From NCBI GenBank assembly GCA_017535925.1, contig JAFXTD010000027.1:62001-126000 (forward strand): a DNA stretch of 64,000 nucleotides. Reading direction: 5' to 3'. Position numbers and translations under genes: made by a program. Origin of the DNA: Selenomonadaceae bacterium (GTDB taxonomy: Bacteria > Bacillota > Negativicutes > Selenomonadales > Selenomonadaceae). Positions 51,301-59,960 of this stretch are shown here, piece by piece; position 1 is the stretch's first letter; each line of letters begins with the position of its first letter. The notes under the pieces were generated by a model. The model was not told the origin of the DNA and searched no databases. It saw only the letters and a list, made by a program, of their open reading frames with translations.

Positions 51301-51977
51301 TTTATCAAATCGGGTCTCCTGGTTCGTGTGAGGTTCAAAGCTTGAGCCTCGCGCCATTTTTTTATTTCAGCGTGATTGCCCGACAACAAAACTTCGGGCA
51401 CGATTTTCCCTTCAAAGTCTCGCGGGCGTGTGTATTGCGGGAAGCCGAGCAAGCCGTCGAAGAAAGAATCGGTCTGCGCAGATTCAGCCGAGCCCAAAAC
51501 ATTCGGCAACATGCGAGCCACAGCGTCGACGATAACCATCGCGGGCAATTCGCCGCCGGTCAAAACATAATCGCCGATTGAAATCAATTCGTCGGCAAGG
51601 TCGTAAATCCTCGCGTCGAAGCCCTCGTAGTGTCCGCAGACGAAAATAATTTGTTCAAGCGCGGCGAGGTCTTTGGCTTTTGCTTGAGTGAAAATTTCGC
51701 CGGCAGGGTCGGTGATAATTATCTTGCACGAAAAATTTTCGTCGGACTTGTTCAAAACATCACGGACGGCACGATAGACGGGTTCGGGTTTGAGAACCAT
51801 GCCCGCGCCTCCTCCGAACGGCGAATCGTCAACTTGTCTGTGCTTGTCGAAGGCGAAGTCTCTAAGTTGCGTGAAGCGAATCTCCAAAATTTTTTTTTCG
51901 ACGGCGCGTTTGATGATGCTTTCGCCGAAGACGCCCGCGAACATTTCGGGGAAGAGCGTGATGATGTCGATTAACAT
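51297..51977 (-). CDS. trmD: tRNA (guanine-N1)-methyltransferase TrmD
   Basis: The 226-residue product has the SPOUT methyltransferase signatures IITLFPEMFAGVFGESIIKR, DDSPFGGGAGMVLKPEPVYR, FVCGHYEGFDARIYDLADEL and SIGDYVLTGGELPAMVIVDA. It methylates G37 of tRNAs reading CNN codons. The ATG at 51977 is one base after the rimM stop, and the upstream sequence is a heptamer repeat with no usual ribosome binding site, so translation is probably coupled to rimM. Confidence 0.96.
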   Translation of the reverse strand: MLIDIITLFPEMFAGVFGESIIKRAVEKKILEIRFTQLRDFAFDKHRQVDDSPFGGGAGMVLKPEPVYRAVRDVLNKSDENFSCKIIITDPAGEIFTQAKAKDLAALEQIIFVCGHYEGFDARIYDLADELISIGDYVLTGGELPAMVIVDAVARMLPNVLGSAESAQTDSFFDGLLGFPQYTRPRDFEGKIVPEVLLSGNHAEIKKWREAQALNLTRTRRPDLIK

Positions 51978-51978
51978 T

Positions 51979-52015
51979 TCAACTGACCACTGACCACTTT
52001 TCACTGACCACTATC
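51979..52015. repeat. Heptanucleotide repeat array at the rimM/trmD junction
   Basis: Units CTGACCA (minus strand TGGTCAG), about five copies with one diverged, form the last codons of rimM and the immediate upstream region of trmD. Confidence 0.8.
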
Positions 52016-52479
52016 TTTTTCGCAACAATGTCAATCGATTTAACGACGGACTTCAGCGCGGGAATCAAAGTCTTGCCGTCGACCTCGAACACGTCGTTGC
52101 TGCCGGTCTTCAAAACATTTGTGACCGTTCCGATTTTTTTTTCGCCGTCAAAAATTTCGCAACCGATAATGTCGAAGGTGTAAAATTCTCCTTCGGCAAG
52201 CGGGGCGGCGTCTTTTCTTTCGACCGTCAAAAATTTATTCGTCAAGGTTCGCGCAGCTTCCCGATTGTCGACGCCCGCGAACTTCATAAAAATTTGTCCG
52301 CCGATGTGTTCGACTGCTTCGACGCGAAAAATTTTTCCGCCGACAGAAATCTTTTCCAAGCCGTCGAAACGCCCCTCGAAATCTGTCAGCGGAATTATTT
52401 TCAAAGTGCCGTCAAGCCCGTGAGCCGCGCCGATTTTCCCGACGATTATTTCAGCCTCTGATTGCAATGATTTTGTCAT
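51979..52479 (-). CDS. rimM: 16S rRNA processing protein RimM
   Basis: The 166-residue product has the N-terminal RimM domain (IIVGKIGAAHGLDGTLKIIP) and the C-terminal PRC-barrel domain (EGEFYTFDIIGCEIF, then SNDVFEVDGKTLIPALKSVV). RimM assists maturation of the 30S head. The last ten residues (VVSEKWSVVS) are encoded by a heptamer repeat array and replace the usual short tail. It overlaps ylqD by 29 bases and precedes trmD, the normal order. Confidence 0.95.
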   Translation of the reverse strand: MTKSLQSEAEIIVGKIGAAHGLDGTLKIIPLTDFEGRFDGLEKISVGGKIFRVEAVEHIGGQIFMKFAGVDNREAARTLTNKFLTVERKDAAPLAEGEFYTFDIIGCEIFDGEKKIGTVTNVLKTGSNDVFEVDGKTLIPALKSVVKSIDIVAKKIVVSEKWSVVS

Positions 52480-52846
52480 CTTCCACCAAAATTTCTACGT
52501 TCATTGCCTCGCGAAGATTATCGCCGACTTTCAATTCGACTTGACGCTCCGTCGTGCCTTGAACAATTTCCGCGCCGAGTGCCAATTTTTCAAAAGTCTC
52601 TTTGCGACGATGAGCCTCATCCAAACGCCCTTGACGAGGAGCCATTTCTCTGCCGAAGAAATTTCTGATTTGCGCCTCGTGTTGAGGATTTTTTTCCAAT
52701 TCGCGTTGCATGTCGATGTTAATCTGCTTGAGTTCAAGTTCCATTTGTTCGGCGACTTTGGTTGCCTCGTCGACAAGCCGCGCACGAAGTTTTTCGGTGA
52801 GTTTTGCTTTCACGGTAACCGGAAGAATCATTTTAATGCTGTTCAT
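52451..52846 (-). CDS. ylqD: YlqD-family protein
   Basis: The 131-residue product is helical with a long charged coiled-coil (ARLVDEATKVAEQMELELKQ, then INIDMQRELEKNPQHEAQIR) and a C-terminal beta segment (QVELKVGDNLREAMNVEILV). Family members lie before rimM in Firmicutes, as here, and their function is unknown. AAAAGGAG precedes the ATG. The usual upstream rpsP and KH-domain gene are absent; a dispersed repeat lies there instead. Confidence 0.85.
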   Translation of the reverse strand: MNSIKMILPVTVKAKLTEKLRARLVDEATKVAEQMELELKQINIDMQRELEKNPQHEAQIRNFFGREMAPRQGRLDEAHRRKETFEKLALGAEIVQGTTERQVELKVGDNLREAMNVEILVEDDKIIAIRG

Positions 52847-52874
52847 TTTCTTAACTCCTTTTATTATGGTTGTA

Positions 52875-53045
52875 ATTTGAGGCCGTCATGGATGACGGCC
52901 TCGCCGCGACCATTTCGCGTGATGCGAAATACAGCGGCACTCTACATTGCGGATAGTCATAACCTTCGACCTACGAACGACTGACGCCCCCGCGAGGCGC
53001 CCTTTCTTTTGTAACTTTTCTTTGGGCGAGCAAAGAAAAGTTTTT
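52875..53045. repeat. Dispersed intergenic repeat, copy 2 (inverted)
   Basis: This stretch between ylqD and ireB is nearly the reverse complement of 31060-31226. It opens with the palindrome around GCCGTCATGGATGACGGC, continues with CGCGACCATTTCGCGTGATG and ends with the CTTTTCTTTGGGCGAGCAAA region. No gene is present. Confidence 0.8.
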
Positions 53046-53121
53046 CAAAAATGTAAAAGTAAAAATCGACAACGCTTAGTTTAGCAGGTAATTCTTTAAA
53101 GTCAATCGTCAAAAGTTTTTC

Positions 53122-53151
53122 TTGTCACTGATTGCTTTTTTGGTGTACAAT
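53122..53151 (+). promoter_or_regulatory. Sigma-70-type promoter of the ireB operon
   Basis: TTGTCA is followed after 18 bases by TACAAT, about 40 bases before the ireB start codon. Confidence 0.6.
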
Positions 53152-53189
53152 GCGCGAAATGAATTTGAAGTTTGTAAAGGAGTGATTAG

Positions 53190-53471
53190 ATGAGCGGCGA
53201 CGAGACCAAGACCGTCAGCGACGAAACGAGAATGTTCAGTTTCGGCGTCGAGGAGAATCGTGCGCAAAAAGTTATAAAGAACGCTTACAAGGCAATGACT
53301 GAAAAGGGCTACAACCCCGTGCACCAACTGGTCGGCTATCTTTTGAGCGGCGACCCCGCTTACGTGACGAGTTACCTTGAAGCGCGCAGCATGATTCGCA
53401 AGGTCGAACGCGATGAACTTTTGGAAGAATTGGTGCGTTCTTATCTTGAACGATTGGAGGCTAAGACGTGA
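53190..53471 (+). CDS. ireB: IreB-family regulatory phosphoprotein (UPF0297)
   Basis: The 93-residue product matches the family closely: [60 protein letters not shown]. In enterococci IreB is a substrate of the PASTA kinase IreK. The ATG has AAAGGAG upstream. It overlaps ruvX by 4 bases and starts the conserved ireB-ruvX-DUF1292-mltG operon. Confidence 0.95.
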   Translation: MSGDETKTVSDETRMFSFGVEENRAQKVIKNAYKAMTEKGYNPVHQLVGYLLSGDPAYVTSYLEARSMIRKVERDELLEELVRSYLERLEAKT

Positions 53472-53890
53472 GGGCTTTGGCTCTTGACATCGGCGACAAG
53501 ACAATTGGAGTTGCGGCGAGTGATTTGCTCGGCTTGACTGCTCAGGGCGTCGAGACAATCCGCCGCACTTCCAACAAAAATGATTTGGCTCGGCTCGGCG
53601 AACTCGTCACTGAATTTGAGGCGACGACTTTTGTTATCGGCTTGCCAAAAAACATGGACGGCACAGAGGGCACTCGTTGTGAGTCCGTAAAAAATTTCGC
53701 GGCAAAACTCAAGGCGGCGTTTCCAAATGTCAATCAAGTTTTTTGGGACGAACGCTTGAGCACCGTTGCGGCAACGAAAAATTTAATCGCGGCTGATTTG
53801 AGTCGCAAGAAACGCAAGAAAGTTATCGACAAGATGGCGGCGGTTTTTATTCTGCAAGGATATTTGGACAGCGGGAGAGGAGATTTTTAA
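53468..53890 (+). CDS. ruvX: Putative Holliday junction resolvase RuvX (YqgF)
   Basis: The 140-residue product starts with a GTG that overlaps the ireB stop. It has the RNase H-like fold signatures [35 protein letters not shown] and [20 protein letters not shown], followed by [18 protein letters not shown]. The family acts in pre-16S rRNA maturation or as a Holliday junction resolvase. Position and length are normal. Confidence 0.94.
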   Translation: MRALALDIGDKTIGVAASDLLGLTAQGVETIRRTSNKNDLARLGELVTEFEATTFVIGLPKNMDGTEGTRCESVKNFAAKLKAAFPNVNQVFWDERLSTVAATKNLIAADLSRKKRKKVIDKMAAVFILQGYLDSGRGDF

Positions 53891-54223
53891 ATGGCGGATA
53901 AGCGTGAAGAAATTTTGGACGACGATTTTTTGATTGAAATGACCGACGACGAAGGCAACGTCTTTTACTACGTCGAGGAGATGATTATTCCCGTCGACGG
54001 CGAAAATTTTGCGTTGCTGGTTGAAGTCAAAGACGAAGAGCACGTTCACGGTGCAAATTGCGATTGCGGGTGCGATTGCGATTGCGGCTGCGAGGACGAC
54101 GACGTTATCATTGCCAAGATTGTCGTCAACGAGGACGGGCTGGAAGAATACATTGAGCCGACCGACGAGGAGTTTGAAAAAGTTCAAGCGGCTTACGAAA
54201 AACTTTTGGATGAGGAAACATGA
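53891..54223 (+). CDS. DUF1292-family protein with Cys-rich insert
   Basis: The 110-residue acidic product shows the DUF1292 start FLIEMTDDEGNVFYYVEEMI and the end DGLEEYIEPTDEEFEKVQAA. Between them is an insert with six cysteines and two histidines (HVHGANCDCGCDCDCGCEDD), encoded by a TGCGATTGCG-type repeat. The insert could bind a metal ion, which is an inference. The gene follows ruvX directly and overlaps mltG by 4 bases. Confidence 0.88.
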   Translation: MADKREEILDDDFLIEMTDDEGNVFYYVEEMIIPVDGENFALLVEVKDEEHVHGANCDCGCDCDCGCEDDDVIIAKIVVNEDGLEEYIEPTDEEFEKVQAAYEKLLDEET

Positions 54224-55398
54224 GTAACGCGCCCGACGATAAAAAAATTTTAGCCGACGCGGACACCGAACAACTGAAAATTCCCTCACGCCGCGCAGGC
54301 AAAAAAAATTTTCGCGAGAAACTCATGATCTCAATCGGCGACTTGCGCGAAGAAATTTCTTTGAAATATGTGGCGACGGTTGCGGGCGTAGTTTTTGCTT
54401 GCATTGCGGTTATCGGCGCGATTTTAATTTTCGCCGACCCTTCCATTGCGCACATTCAAAAACCCGTGCAAGACGAAACGCCGACCGAAAATATTTTTGA
54501 AGAGGAAAAACGTATCAACATAAAAATTCGTGACGGGTTGTCGACTGCCGAAATTGCCGAACGCTTGGCGGAAAAAGGCGTTATCGACAGCAGCTTGAGA
54601 TTCAGAATTTTTTCGAGGCTTTACGGCTACGACGACAAGTTTCGTCCCGGAGCTTACACTTTCACCGCCGGCATGTCCGACGATGAAGTCTTTGAAAAAC
54701 TTTTGACGGGCGAAAAACAATTTGTCCGCTTCACCATTCCCGAAGGCTTCGGCGTCAAAGAAATTGCCGAGCGTCTTTACAACCTCGACCTCGTCGACAA
54801 AGAAGAATTCCTCAAGGCGGCGGCTGACTTCACGCCCTACGAATACATGCGCAAACGCCAAAATGTTTTCTACGCGGCGGAAGGGTTCCTCTTCCCCGAT
54901 ACTTACAACGTCGAAAGCGACATGGAGGCTGACGAAATTTTAAATCTCATGACGAAAACTTTCGACGAGCGATTGACACCGGCAATGCGTTCGCGAGCAG
55001 AAAAAATGGGCTTATCGGTTTACGACTTGATAACGCTGGCGTCGATGGTCGAGCGCGAAGTTCGTTTCCCCGAAGACCGCCCGATTGTCGCGCAGGTTTT
55101 GTTGAAGCGTCTCAAGCTGAACATGCCGCTGCAAACCGATGCAACTTTACAATATTTAATGGAAGTGCCCAAAGAAGAAGTTTCAATCGAGGACACGCAA
55201 ATAGATTCGCCTTACAACACTTATCAGCACACGGGGCTTCCGCCCGGACCGATTGCCAATCCCGGCATGGCGTCGATTGAGGCAGTCTTGCACCCCGCCG
55301 AAACAGATTATCTTTATTTCGTCGCCGACAAACTTGGGCACAATCATTACGCTTACACTTACGAGGAGCATTTAAATCTTGTCAATCAATATCGCTGA
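54220..55398 (+). CDS. mltG: Endolytic murein transglycosylase MltG
   Basis: The 392-residue product has a cytoplasmic N-terminus, one transmembrane helix at about residues 52-75, a LysM-like region (INIKIRDGLSTAEIAERLAE) and the YceG catalytic domain with ITLASMVEREVRFPEDRPIV and SPYNTYQHTGLPPGPIANPG. The Glu in ASMVEREV is the catalytic residue. It cuts nascent glycan strands. It overlaps the DUF1292 gene and is followed by the U32 peptidase gene. Confidence 0.95.
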   Translation: MSNAPDDKKILADADTEQLKIPSRRAGKKNFREKLMISIGDLREEISLKYVATVAGVVFACIAVIGAILIFADPSIAHIQKPVQDETPTENIFEEEKRINIKIRDGLSTAEIAERLAEKGVIDSSLRFRIFSRLYGYDDKFRPGAYTFTAGMSDDEVFEKLLTGEKQFVRFTIPEGFGVKEIAERLYNLDLVDKEEFLKAAADFTPYEYMRKRQNVFYAAEGFLFPDTYNVESDMEADEILNLMTKTFDERLTPAMRSRAEKMGLSVYDLITLASMVEREVRFPEDRPIVAQVLLKRLKLNMPLQTDATLQYLMEVPKEEVSIEDTQIDSPYNTYQHTGLPPGPIANPGMASIEAVLHPAETDYLYFVADKLGHNHYAYTYEEHLNLVNQYR

Positions 55399-56677
55399 TT
55401 CAATTAGAAATTATGAATTGGGAATTGGGAATGACAACGACGCGAATTTAATTCCTAATTCCTCATTCCACATTCCTAATTGCAATAAACCTGAACTGCT
55501 CGCGCCTGCAGGGAATTTTGAAAAGTTGCAAGCCGCGCTGATTTACGGAGCGGACGCAGTTTATTTCGGCGGAAAAAATTTCAGCCTTCGCGCTTACGGA
55601 GACAACTTCACTCACGAAGAAATTCTGCAAGCCGTCGAATTCACTCACGGGCTCGGAAAAAAAATTTATGCGGCGGTCAATGTCTTTGCACACAACACCG
55701 ACCTCGACGCGCTAACCGATTACTTGAAATTTCTTGACGCGGCTCAAGTCGATGCGGTGTTGGTTTCCGATTTGGGCGTCTTGAGTTTGGCAAAGGAAAC
55801 GAATTTAAAAATCCACGTCAGCACTCAAGCGAACGTCACGAATTTTCAAGCCGCAAAATTTTTTCAAGCACTCGGTGCAAGTCGAATCGTCTTGGCTCGC
55901 GAACTCACCCGCGAAGAAATTTTGGACATTAAACAAAATTGCTCGGCGGAGCTTGAAATTTTTATTCACGGAGCGATGTGCATATCCTATTCGGGACGAT
56001 GTTGGTTGTCGAAATTTTTGACGGGTCGCGATGCCAATCGAGGGGCTTGCACTCATTCTTGCCGCTGGAAATATAATCTTGTCGAGGAAACCCGCGCAGG
56101 CGAATTTTTTCCCGTCGGCGAGGACGAACGCGGCTCCTACGTCATGAACTCAAAAGATTTGTGCCTGTTGCCCTGCCTCGATAAAGTGATTGAGAGCGGC
56201 GTTGCAAGTTTGAAGATTGAAGGGCGCATGAAGAGCGTCAATTACGTGGCTGGCGTCGTGAAAGTTTATCGGGCGGCGATTGATTCATACTTCGACGGCG
56301 ATTTTAAAATTCGTGACGAGTGGCTTGACGAGCTGAATAAAATTGCTCACCGACCGTACACGACGGGTTTTTTCCTCGACGACGGCAACCCGACAGAAAT
56401 TTATTCGACCTCCAAGCCGGCGCGTTCGTCAGAATTTTTGGGAATCGTTTGTGACTTCGACGCCTCGACAATGACGGCGACGATTGAACAGCGCGGCAAG
56501 TTTGAAATCAATCAGCGTGTGGAATTTTTTCAGCCGCGAGAAAAAACTTTTTCGCAGACGATAACTTCAATGCACGACGCGGACGGTTCGGAAATTTTAT
56601 CCGCGCCTCACGCTCAACAAATCGTAAAAATTTCCGTCGTCAAGCCCGTAGAAATTTGGTCATTAATGAGGAGTTGA
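55379..56677 (+). CDS. U32-family peptidase with repeat-derived N-terminus
   Basis: The conserved product begins at KPELLAPAGNFEKLQAALIY and includes GADAVYFGGKNFSLRAYGDN, CISYSGRCWLSKFLTGRDAN, RGACTHSCRWKYNL and KIEGRMKSVNYVAGVVKVYR. The Cys residues match the U32/RlhA/TrhP group, which acts in tRNA or rRNA hydroxylation. Upstream of the domain no ATG, GTG or TTG lies close. The first TTG in frame, at 55379, is inside the end of mltG, and the intervening 25 or so codons are a heptamer repeat. The start is therefore uncertain. Confidence 0.88.
   Translation: MSINIADSIRNYELGIGNDNDANLIPNSSFHIPNCNKPELLAPAGNFEKLQAALIYGADAVYFGGKNFSLRAYGDNFTHEEILQAVEFTHGLGKKIYAAVNVFAHNTDLDALTDYLKFLDAAQVDAVLVSDLGVLSLAKETNLKIHVSTQANVTNFQAAKFFQALGASRIVLARELTREEILDIKQNCSAELEIFIHGAMCISYSGRCWLSKFLTGRDANRGACTHSCRWKYNLVEETRAGEFFPVGEDERGSYVMNSKDLCLLPCLDKVIESGVASLKIEGRMKSVNYVAGVVKVYRAAIDSYFDGDFKIRDEWLDELNKIAHRPYTTGFFLDDGNPTEIYSTSKPARSSEFLGIVCDFDASTMTATIEQRGKFEINQRVEFFQPREKTFSQTITSMHDADGSEILSAPHAQQIVKISVVKPVEIWSLMRS
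55401..55483. repeat. Inverted heptanucleotide arrays at the start of the U32 peptidase gene
   Basis: Units ATTAGAA and ATTGGGA run forward, and units AATTCCT, CATTCCT and CATTCCA run back, with 15-20 unrelated bases in between. They can form a hairpin and lie in the coding frame. Confidence 0.82.
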
Positions 56678-56682
56678 GAAGC

Positions 56683-57030
56683 ATGAGCTTTTGGAAAAAT
56701 ATTTTTGGCAGAGCCGAAGAAGATGCCGAAGTCGTTGAGCCGGTCAACTTGGAAAACGCAATTCGCAAAGCCGGCCGCGCAGAAGGTCGCGTTCAAGGTG
56801 TCGGCTTCAGATTTTTTGTTCAAAGCAATGCCAAAGCTCTCGGCTTGACGGGCTGGGTCAAGAACATGAGCGACGGTTCCGTTACCATGGAATTGCAAGG
56901 CGAGCCGCAGACGATTGAACGTCTTATCGCAAAAATAAAAAAGGGCAACGATTGGATTAAGGTCACGAACTTTGAGGAAAGCGATTTGCCCGTCGTGAAA
57001 GGAGAGAATAAATTTGCAATCAGATACTGA
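56683..57030 (+). CDS. acyP: Acylphosphatase with N-terminal extension
   Basis: From the ATG at 56683 the product is 115 residues. The acylphosphatase signatures are GRVQGVGFRFFVQSNAKALG (with the catalytic Arg) and GLTGWVKNMSDGSVTMELQG (with the catalytic Asn). About 35 extra residues at the N-terminus are unrelated to the family. The enzyme hydrolyses acyl phosphates such as carbamoyl phosphate. It follows the U32 gene and overlaps the aroQ start. Confidence 0.92.
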   Translation: MSFWKNIFGRAEEDAEVVEPVNLENAIRKAGRAEGRVQGVGFRFFVQSNAKALGLTGWVKNMSDGSVTMELQGEPQTIERLIAKIKKGNDWIKVTNFEESDLPVVKGENKFAIRY

Positions 57031-57490
57031 AGGCGTGAACGTCAAGCGGATTTTGGTTTTGAACGGACCGAATTTGAATTTGCTTGGAACACGCGAGCCG
57101 GAAGTTTACGGGCGGACAACGCTCAACGACATAAACGAACTTCTGCGCGAACGAGCCGTTCGGGCGGGAGTCGATGCGATAGATTTTTTGCAGTCGAATT
57201 ACGAGGGCGAACTTGTCGAGGCAATTCAAAAAGCGCGCGGGCGTTACGATTTCATTTTGCTCAACGCGGGTGCCTTGACGCATTACAGCATTGCTTTGCG
57301 CGACGCCATTGCCGCCGTGCCCGTGCCGGTCATTGAGTTGCACTTGTCGAATATTCATCGCCGCGAGGAATTCCGCCACACGTCGGTTATCGCTCCGGTC
57401 GTCATGGGTCAAGTTTGCGGCTTCGGCGTCGACAGCTACATTGCCGCCCTCGATATTGCCATTCGCAAAATTCAGAAGGATACCAAATGA
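57014..57490 (+). CDS. aroQ: Type II 3-dehydroquinate dehydratase
   Basis: The product has LVLNGPNLNLLGTREPEVYG, then FLQSNYEGELVEAIQKARGR, LLNAGALTHYSIALRDAI and PVIELHLSNIHRREEFRHTS, all of the dodecameric type II family of the shikimate pathway. A TTG at 57014, eight bases after AAGGAGA, is used here; a GTG at 57035 is an alternative that gives the family-typical N-terminus. It overlaps pepP-type aminopeptidase by 4 bases. Confidence 0.95.
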   Translation: MQSDTEGVNVKRILVLNGPNLNLLGTREPEVYGRTTLNDINELLRERAVRAGVDAIDFLQSNYEGELVEAIQKARGRYDFILLNAGALTHYSIALRDAIAAVPVPVIELHLSNIHRREEFRHTSVIAPVVMGQVCGFGVDSYIAALDIAIRKIQKDTK

Positions 57491-58569
57491 CTAAGCAATT
57501 TGATTTTGGCGGACGGCTTGCGAGCCTCTATGAAAAATTTTTTGCCGAAGAAGTCGACGCGCTTTTGATTACGAAAATTCCAAACGTCACTTACTTCAGC
57601 GGCTTTACGGGCGACAGCTCCGCGCTGTTTATCGGAAGAAATTTTCTCAAGCTCATAACCGACGGGCGATACACCGCGCAGGCAATCACTCAAGCAAAAA
57701 ATTTTACGCTCGTCGAACAGACCGAAGGGCTTTACAAAAAAATCGTCGACGAAATAAAACTTTCGGGCTGCAAGAAAATCGGCTTCGAGGGGCTCGTCAT
57801 GACGGTCGCCGAATACAGCTACTTAAAGAAAGAACTTGACGGCGTCGAATTTAAATCGATTGAGTTGGATTCGTTGCGGCAAGTCAAAGACGCGGCAGAG
57901 ATTAATCTGATTCGCACGGCGTGTGAAATTGCCGACGACGCTTTTAAAAAAATTTTGGAAGTCATAAAGCCCGGCGTTCATGAAGTTGAGGTCGCGGCGG
58001 AGCTGGAATATTTCATGCGGCGTTTCGGTTCAGAGAAGGCTGCGTTCACGACGATTGTTGCTTCCGGTTGGCGAGGCTCTCTTCCTCACGGCACTGCCTC
58101 CGAAAAAAAATTTTGCGCGGGCGAACTCGTCACGATGGATTTCGGCGCGACATACGGCGGCTATCGTTCTGACATTACTCGGACAATTTGCGTCGGCAAA
58201 GCTTCGAACGAACAAAAGAAAATTTATAACGCTGTCCTCGACGCGCAACTTTACGGCTTGGAAATAATCACGGCGGGCAAGGGCGGCAAGGCAATCGATG
58301 AAGCTGTTCGCGAACGGCTGACAAATGCGGGCTATGAAAAATTTTTTGTTCACGGCTTGGGGCACGGCGTCGGCTTGGAGATTCACGAGGAGCCTCGTCT
58401 TTCAAAGTTGAGCAAATGTGAAAGTCTTTTGCCGAATATGATTGTCACCGACGAGCCCGGCATCTACATTGAAAATTTCGGCGGCGTGAGGATTGAAGAC
58501 ACGGTCTTGGTCACGAGCGGCAAGGCAGAGGCTTTGACACGTTCGCCAAAAAATTTGATAGAGTTGTAA
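57487..58569 (+). CDS. M24-family Xaa-Pro aminopeptidase
   Basis: From the ATG at 57487, which overlaps the aroQ stop (ATGA), the product is 360 residues. It has the creatinase N-terminal domain (LLITKIPNVTYFSGFTGDSS) and the M24 metallopeptidase domain with TMDFGATYGGYRSDITRTIC, HGLGHGVGLEIHEEP and MIVTDEPGIYIENFGGVRIE, providing the dimetal ligands. It removes N-terminal residues before proline. It closes the operon and is followed by a terminator. Confidence 0.94.
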   Translation: MTKQFDFGGRLASLYEKFFAEEVDALLITKIPNVTYFSGFTGDSSALFIGRNFLKLITDGRYTAQAITQAKNFTLVEQTEGLYKKIVDEIKLSGCKKIGFEGLVMTVAEYSYLKKELDGVEFKSIELDSLRQVKDAAEINLIRTACEIADDAFKKILEVIKPGVHEVEVAAELEYFMRRFGSEKAAFTTIVASGWRGSLPHGTASEKKFCAGELVTMDFGATYGGYRSDITRTICVGKASNEQKKIYNAVLDAQLYGLEIITAGKGGKAIDEAVRERLTNAGYEKFFVHGLGHGVGLEIHEEPRLSKLSKCESLLPNMIVTDEPGIYIENFGGVRIEDTVLVTSGKAEALTRSPKNLIEL

Positions 58570-58591
58570 ATTTATCTGCGAGAAACTTTTC

Positions 58592-58631
58592 AAAAAAAAT
58601 CCCGCCTCCGATTGAAGCGGGGTTTTTTTAT
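58592..58631. terminator. Bidirectional terminator between the aminopeptidase gene and murA
   Basis: Arms TCCCGC and GCGGGG (one wobble pair) enclose an 11-base loop and are framed by A and T runs. Confidence 0.8.
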
Positions 58632-59893
58632 CTGTCGACGCGTTTTATGTCCGCGCCGAGACTCACAAGCTTTTGAACCAAGTTGTCGTAGCCTCTGTCG
58701 ATGTGATGAATGTAGCCGACTTGAGTTTCGCCTTCGGCAACGAGAGCCGCCAAGACAATCGCTGCACCTGCGCGGAGGTCTGTCGCTTTGACTTGACAGC
58801 CCGTCAATTTTTCTTGACCTTCGACGACGGAAGTCCGCCCGTCAATTTTAATCCTCGCGCCCATTCGTCTCAACTCGTCAACGTGCATAAAACGATTTTC
58901 AAAAACGGTTTCGGTGACAACGCCCGTGCCGCTCGAAATCGTCAACATTGCCATGAACTGCGCCTGCATATCGGTCGGGAAGCCGGGATAAGGCAAAGTC
59001 TTTATGTCGACGGCTTTGGGGCGTCTGTCGCAGATAACTCGAATGCCGTCAACGTCCTCGATAACTTTGACGCCCGCCTCCTTGAGCTTGGCGATAACCG
59101 GCTTGAGGTGTTCGCTGATCGCGTTGGCAATGTAAACGTCGCCTCGTGTCATTGCGGCGGCTATCATGTAAGTGCCTGCCTCGATTCGGTCGGGGATAAT
59201 CGTGTAATCGCGGGCGGTTAATTTCTTCGCGCCTTCAACTTTTATGACATTGGTGCCTGCGCCTCGAATCTTCGCGCCCATGAGGTTCAGATAATTTGCG
59301 AGGTCGACAATCTCCGGTTCCTGCGCGGGGTTTTCGATAATCGTTTGACCTTCAGCCATAGACGCCGCCATTAAAATATTTTCGGTTGCGCCGACTGAAG
59401 GGAAGTCAAGGTAAATCTGTGCCCCTTTCAAGCCTTCGGGAGCAACCGCCTCAATGTAGCCGTGCCCGATTGAAATTTTTGCGCCGAGAGCCTCGAAGCC
59501 CTTCAAATGCAAATCAATCGGACGAGTTCCTATCGCGCAACCGCCCGGCAAGGAAATTTTCGCCGAACCCAATCTTGCAAGCAGAGGACCGATTATCAAG
59601 AACGACGCCCGCATTTTTCTTACCAAATCGTATGGCGCGGTTATATTTTTAATCGACGTGGCGTCGACGTAGAGTTTATTGTTTTCGGGCTCGTGACGAA
59701 CCTTGACGCCGAGCGTCCGCAAAACTTCGCTGATAGTTCGAACGTCGTCGAGGTTGGGCACTTCGTCCAAGCAAGTTTCTTTATCTTGACCGAGCAACGT
59801 AGCCGCAATGACAGGGAGCACGGCATTTTTCGCGCCGCTGATTTTGACTGTGCCGCTCAATCGGTTGCCGCCTTTTATGACAAGTATTTCCAA
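58628..59893 (-). CDS. murA: UDP-N-acetylglucosamine 1-carboxyvinyltransferase
   Basis: The 421-residue product has [20 protein letters not shown] at the start, the catalytic-loop region [20 protein letters not shown] (catalytic Cys in GGCAIG) and later [20 protein letters not shown]. MurA starts peptidoglycan synthesis by transferring enolpyruvate to UDP-GlcNAc. CTCCT complementary to the ribosome lies upstream of the ATG. Length is normal. Confidence 0.96.
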   Translation of the reverse strand: MEILVIKGGNRLSGTVKISGAKNAVLPVIAATLLGQDKETCLDEVPNLDDVRTISEVLRTLGVKVRHEPENNKLYVDATSIKNITAPYDLVRKMRASFLIIGPLLARLGSAKISLPGGCAIGTRPIDLHLKGFEALGAKISIGHGYIEAVAPEGLKGAQIYLDFPSVGATENILMAASMAEGQTIIENPAQEPEIVDLANYLNLMGAKIRGAGTNVIKVEGAKKLTARDYTIIPDRIEAGTYMIAAAMTRGDVYIANAISEHLKPVIAKLKEAGVKVIEDVDGIRVICDRRPKAVDIKTLPYPGFPTDMQAQFMAMLTISSGTGVVTETVFENRFMHVDELRRMGARIKIDGRTSVVEGQEKLTGCQVKATDLRAGAAIVLAALVAEGETQVGYIHHIDRGYDNLVQKLVSLGADIKRVDR

Positions 59894-59908
59894 AATCTCA
59901 ATCCTCCT

Positions 59909-59960
59909 TAGGAACTAGTAGATAGGAACAAGGAACTGGTAGTGGTTCCCGGTTCCTAAA
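59909..59960. repeat. Heptanucleotide repeat array upstream of murA
   Basis: Units of the GGAACTA/GGAACAA type are followed by TTCCCGG-type units in inverse sense, again with a seven-base period but more diverged. It lies between murA and the upstream S55-like gene. Confidence 0.6.
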
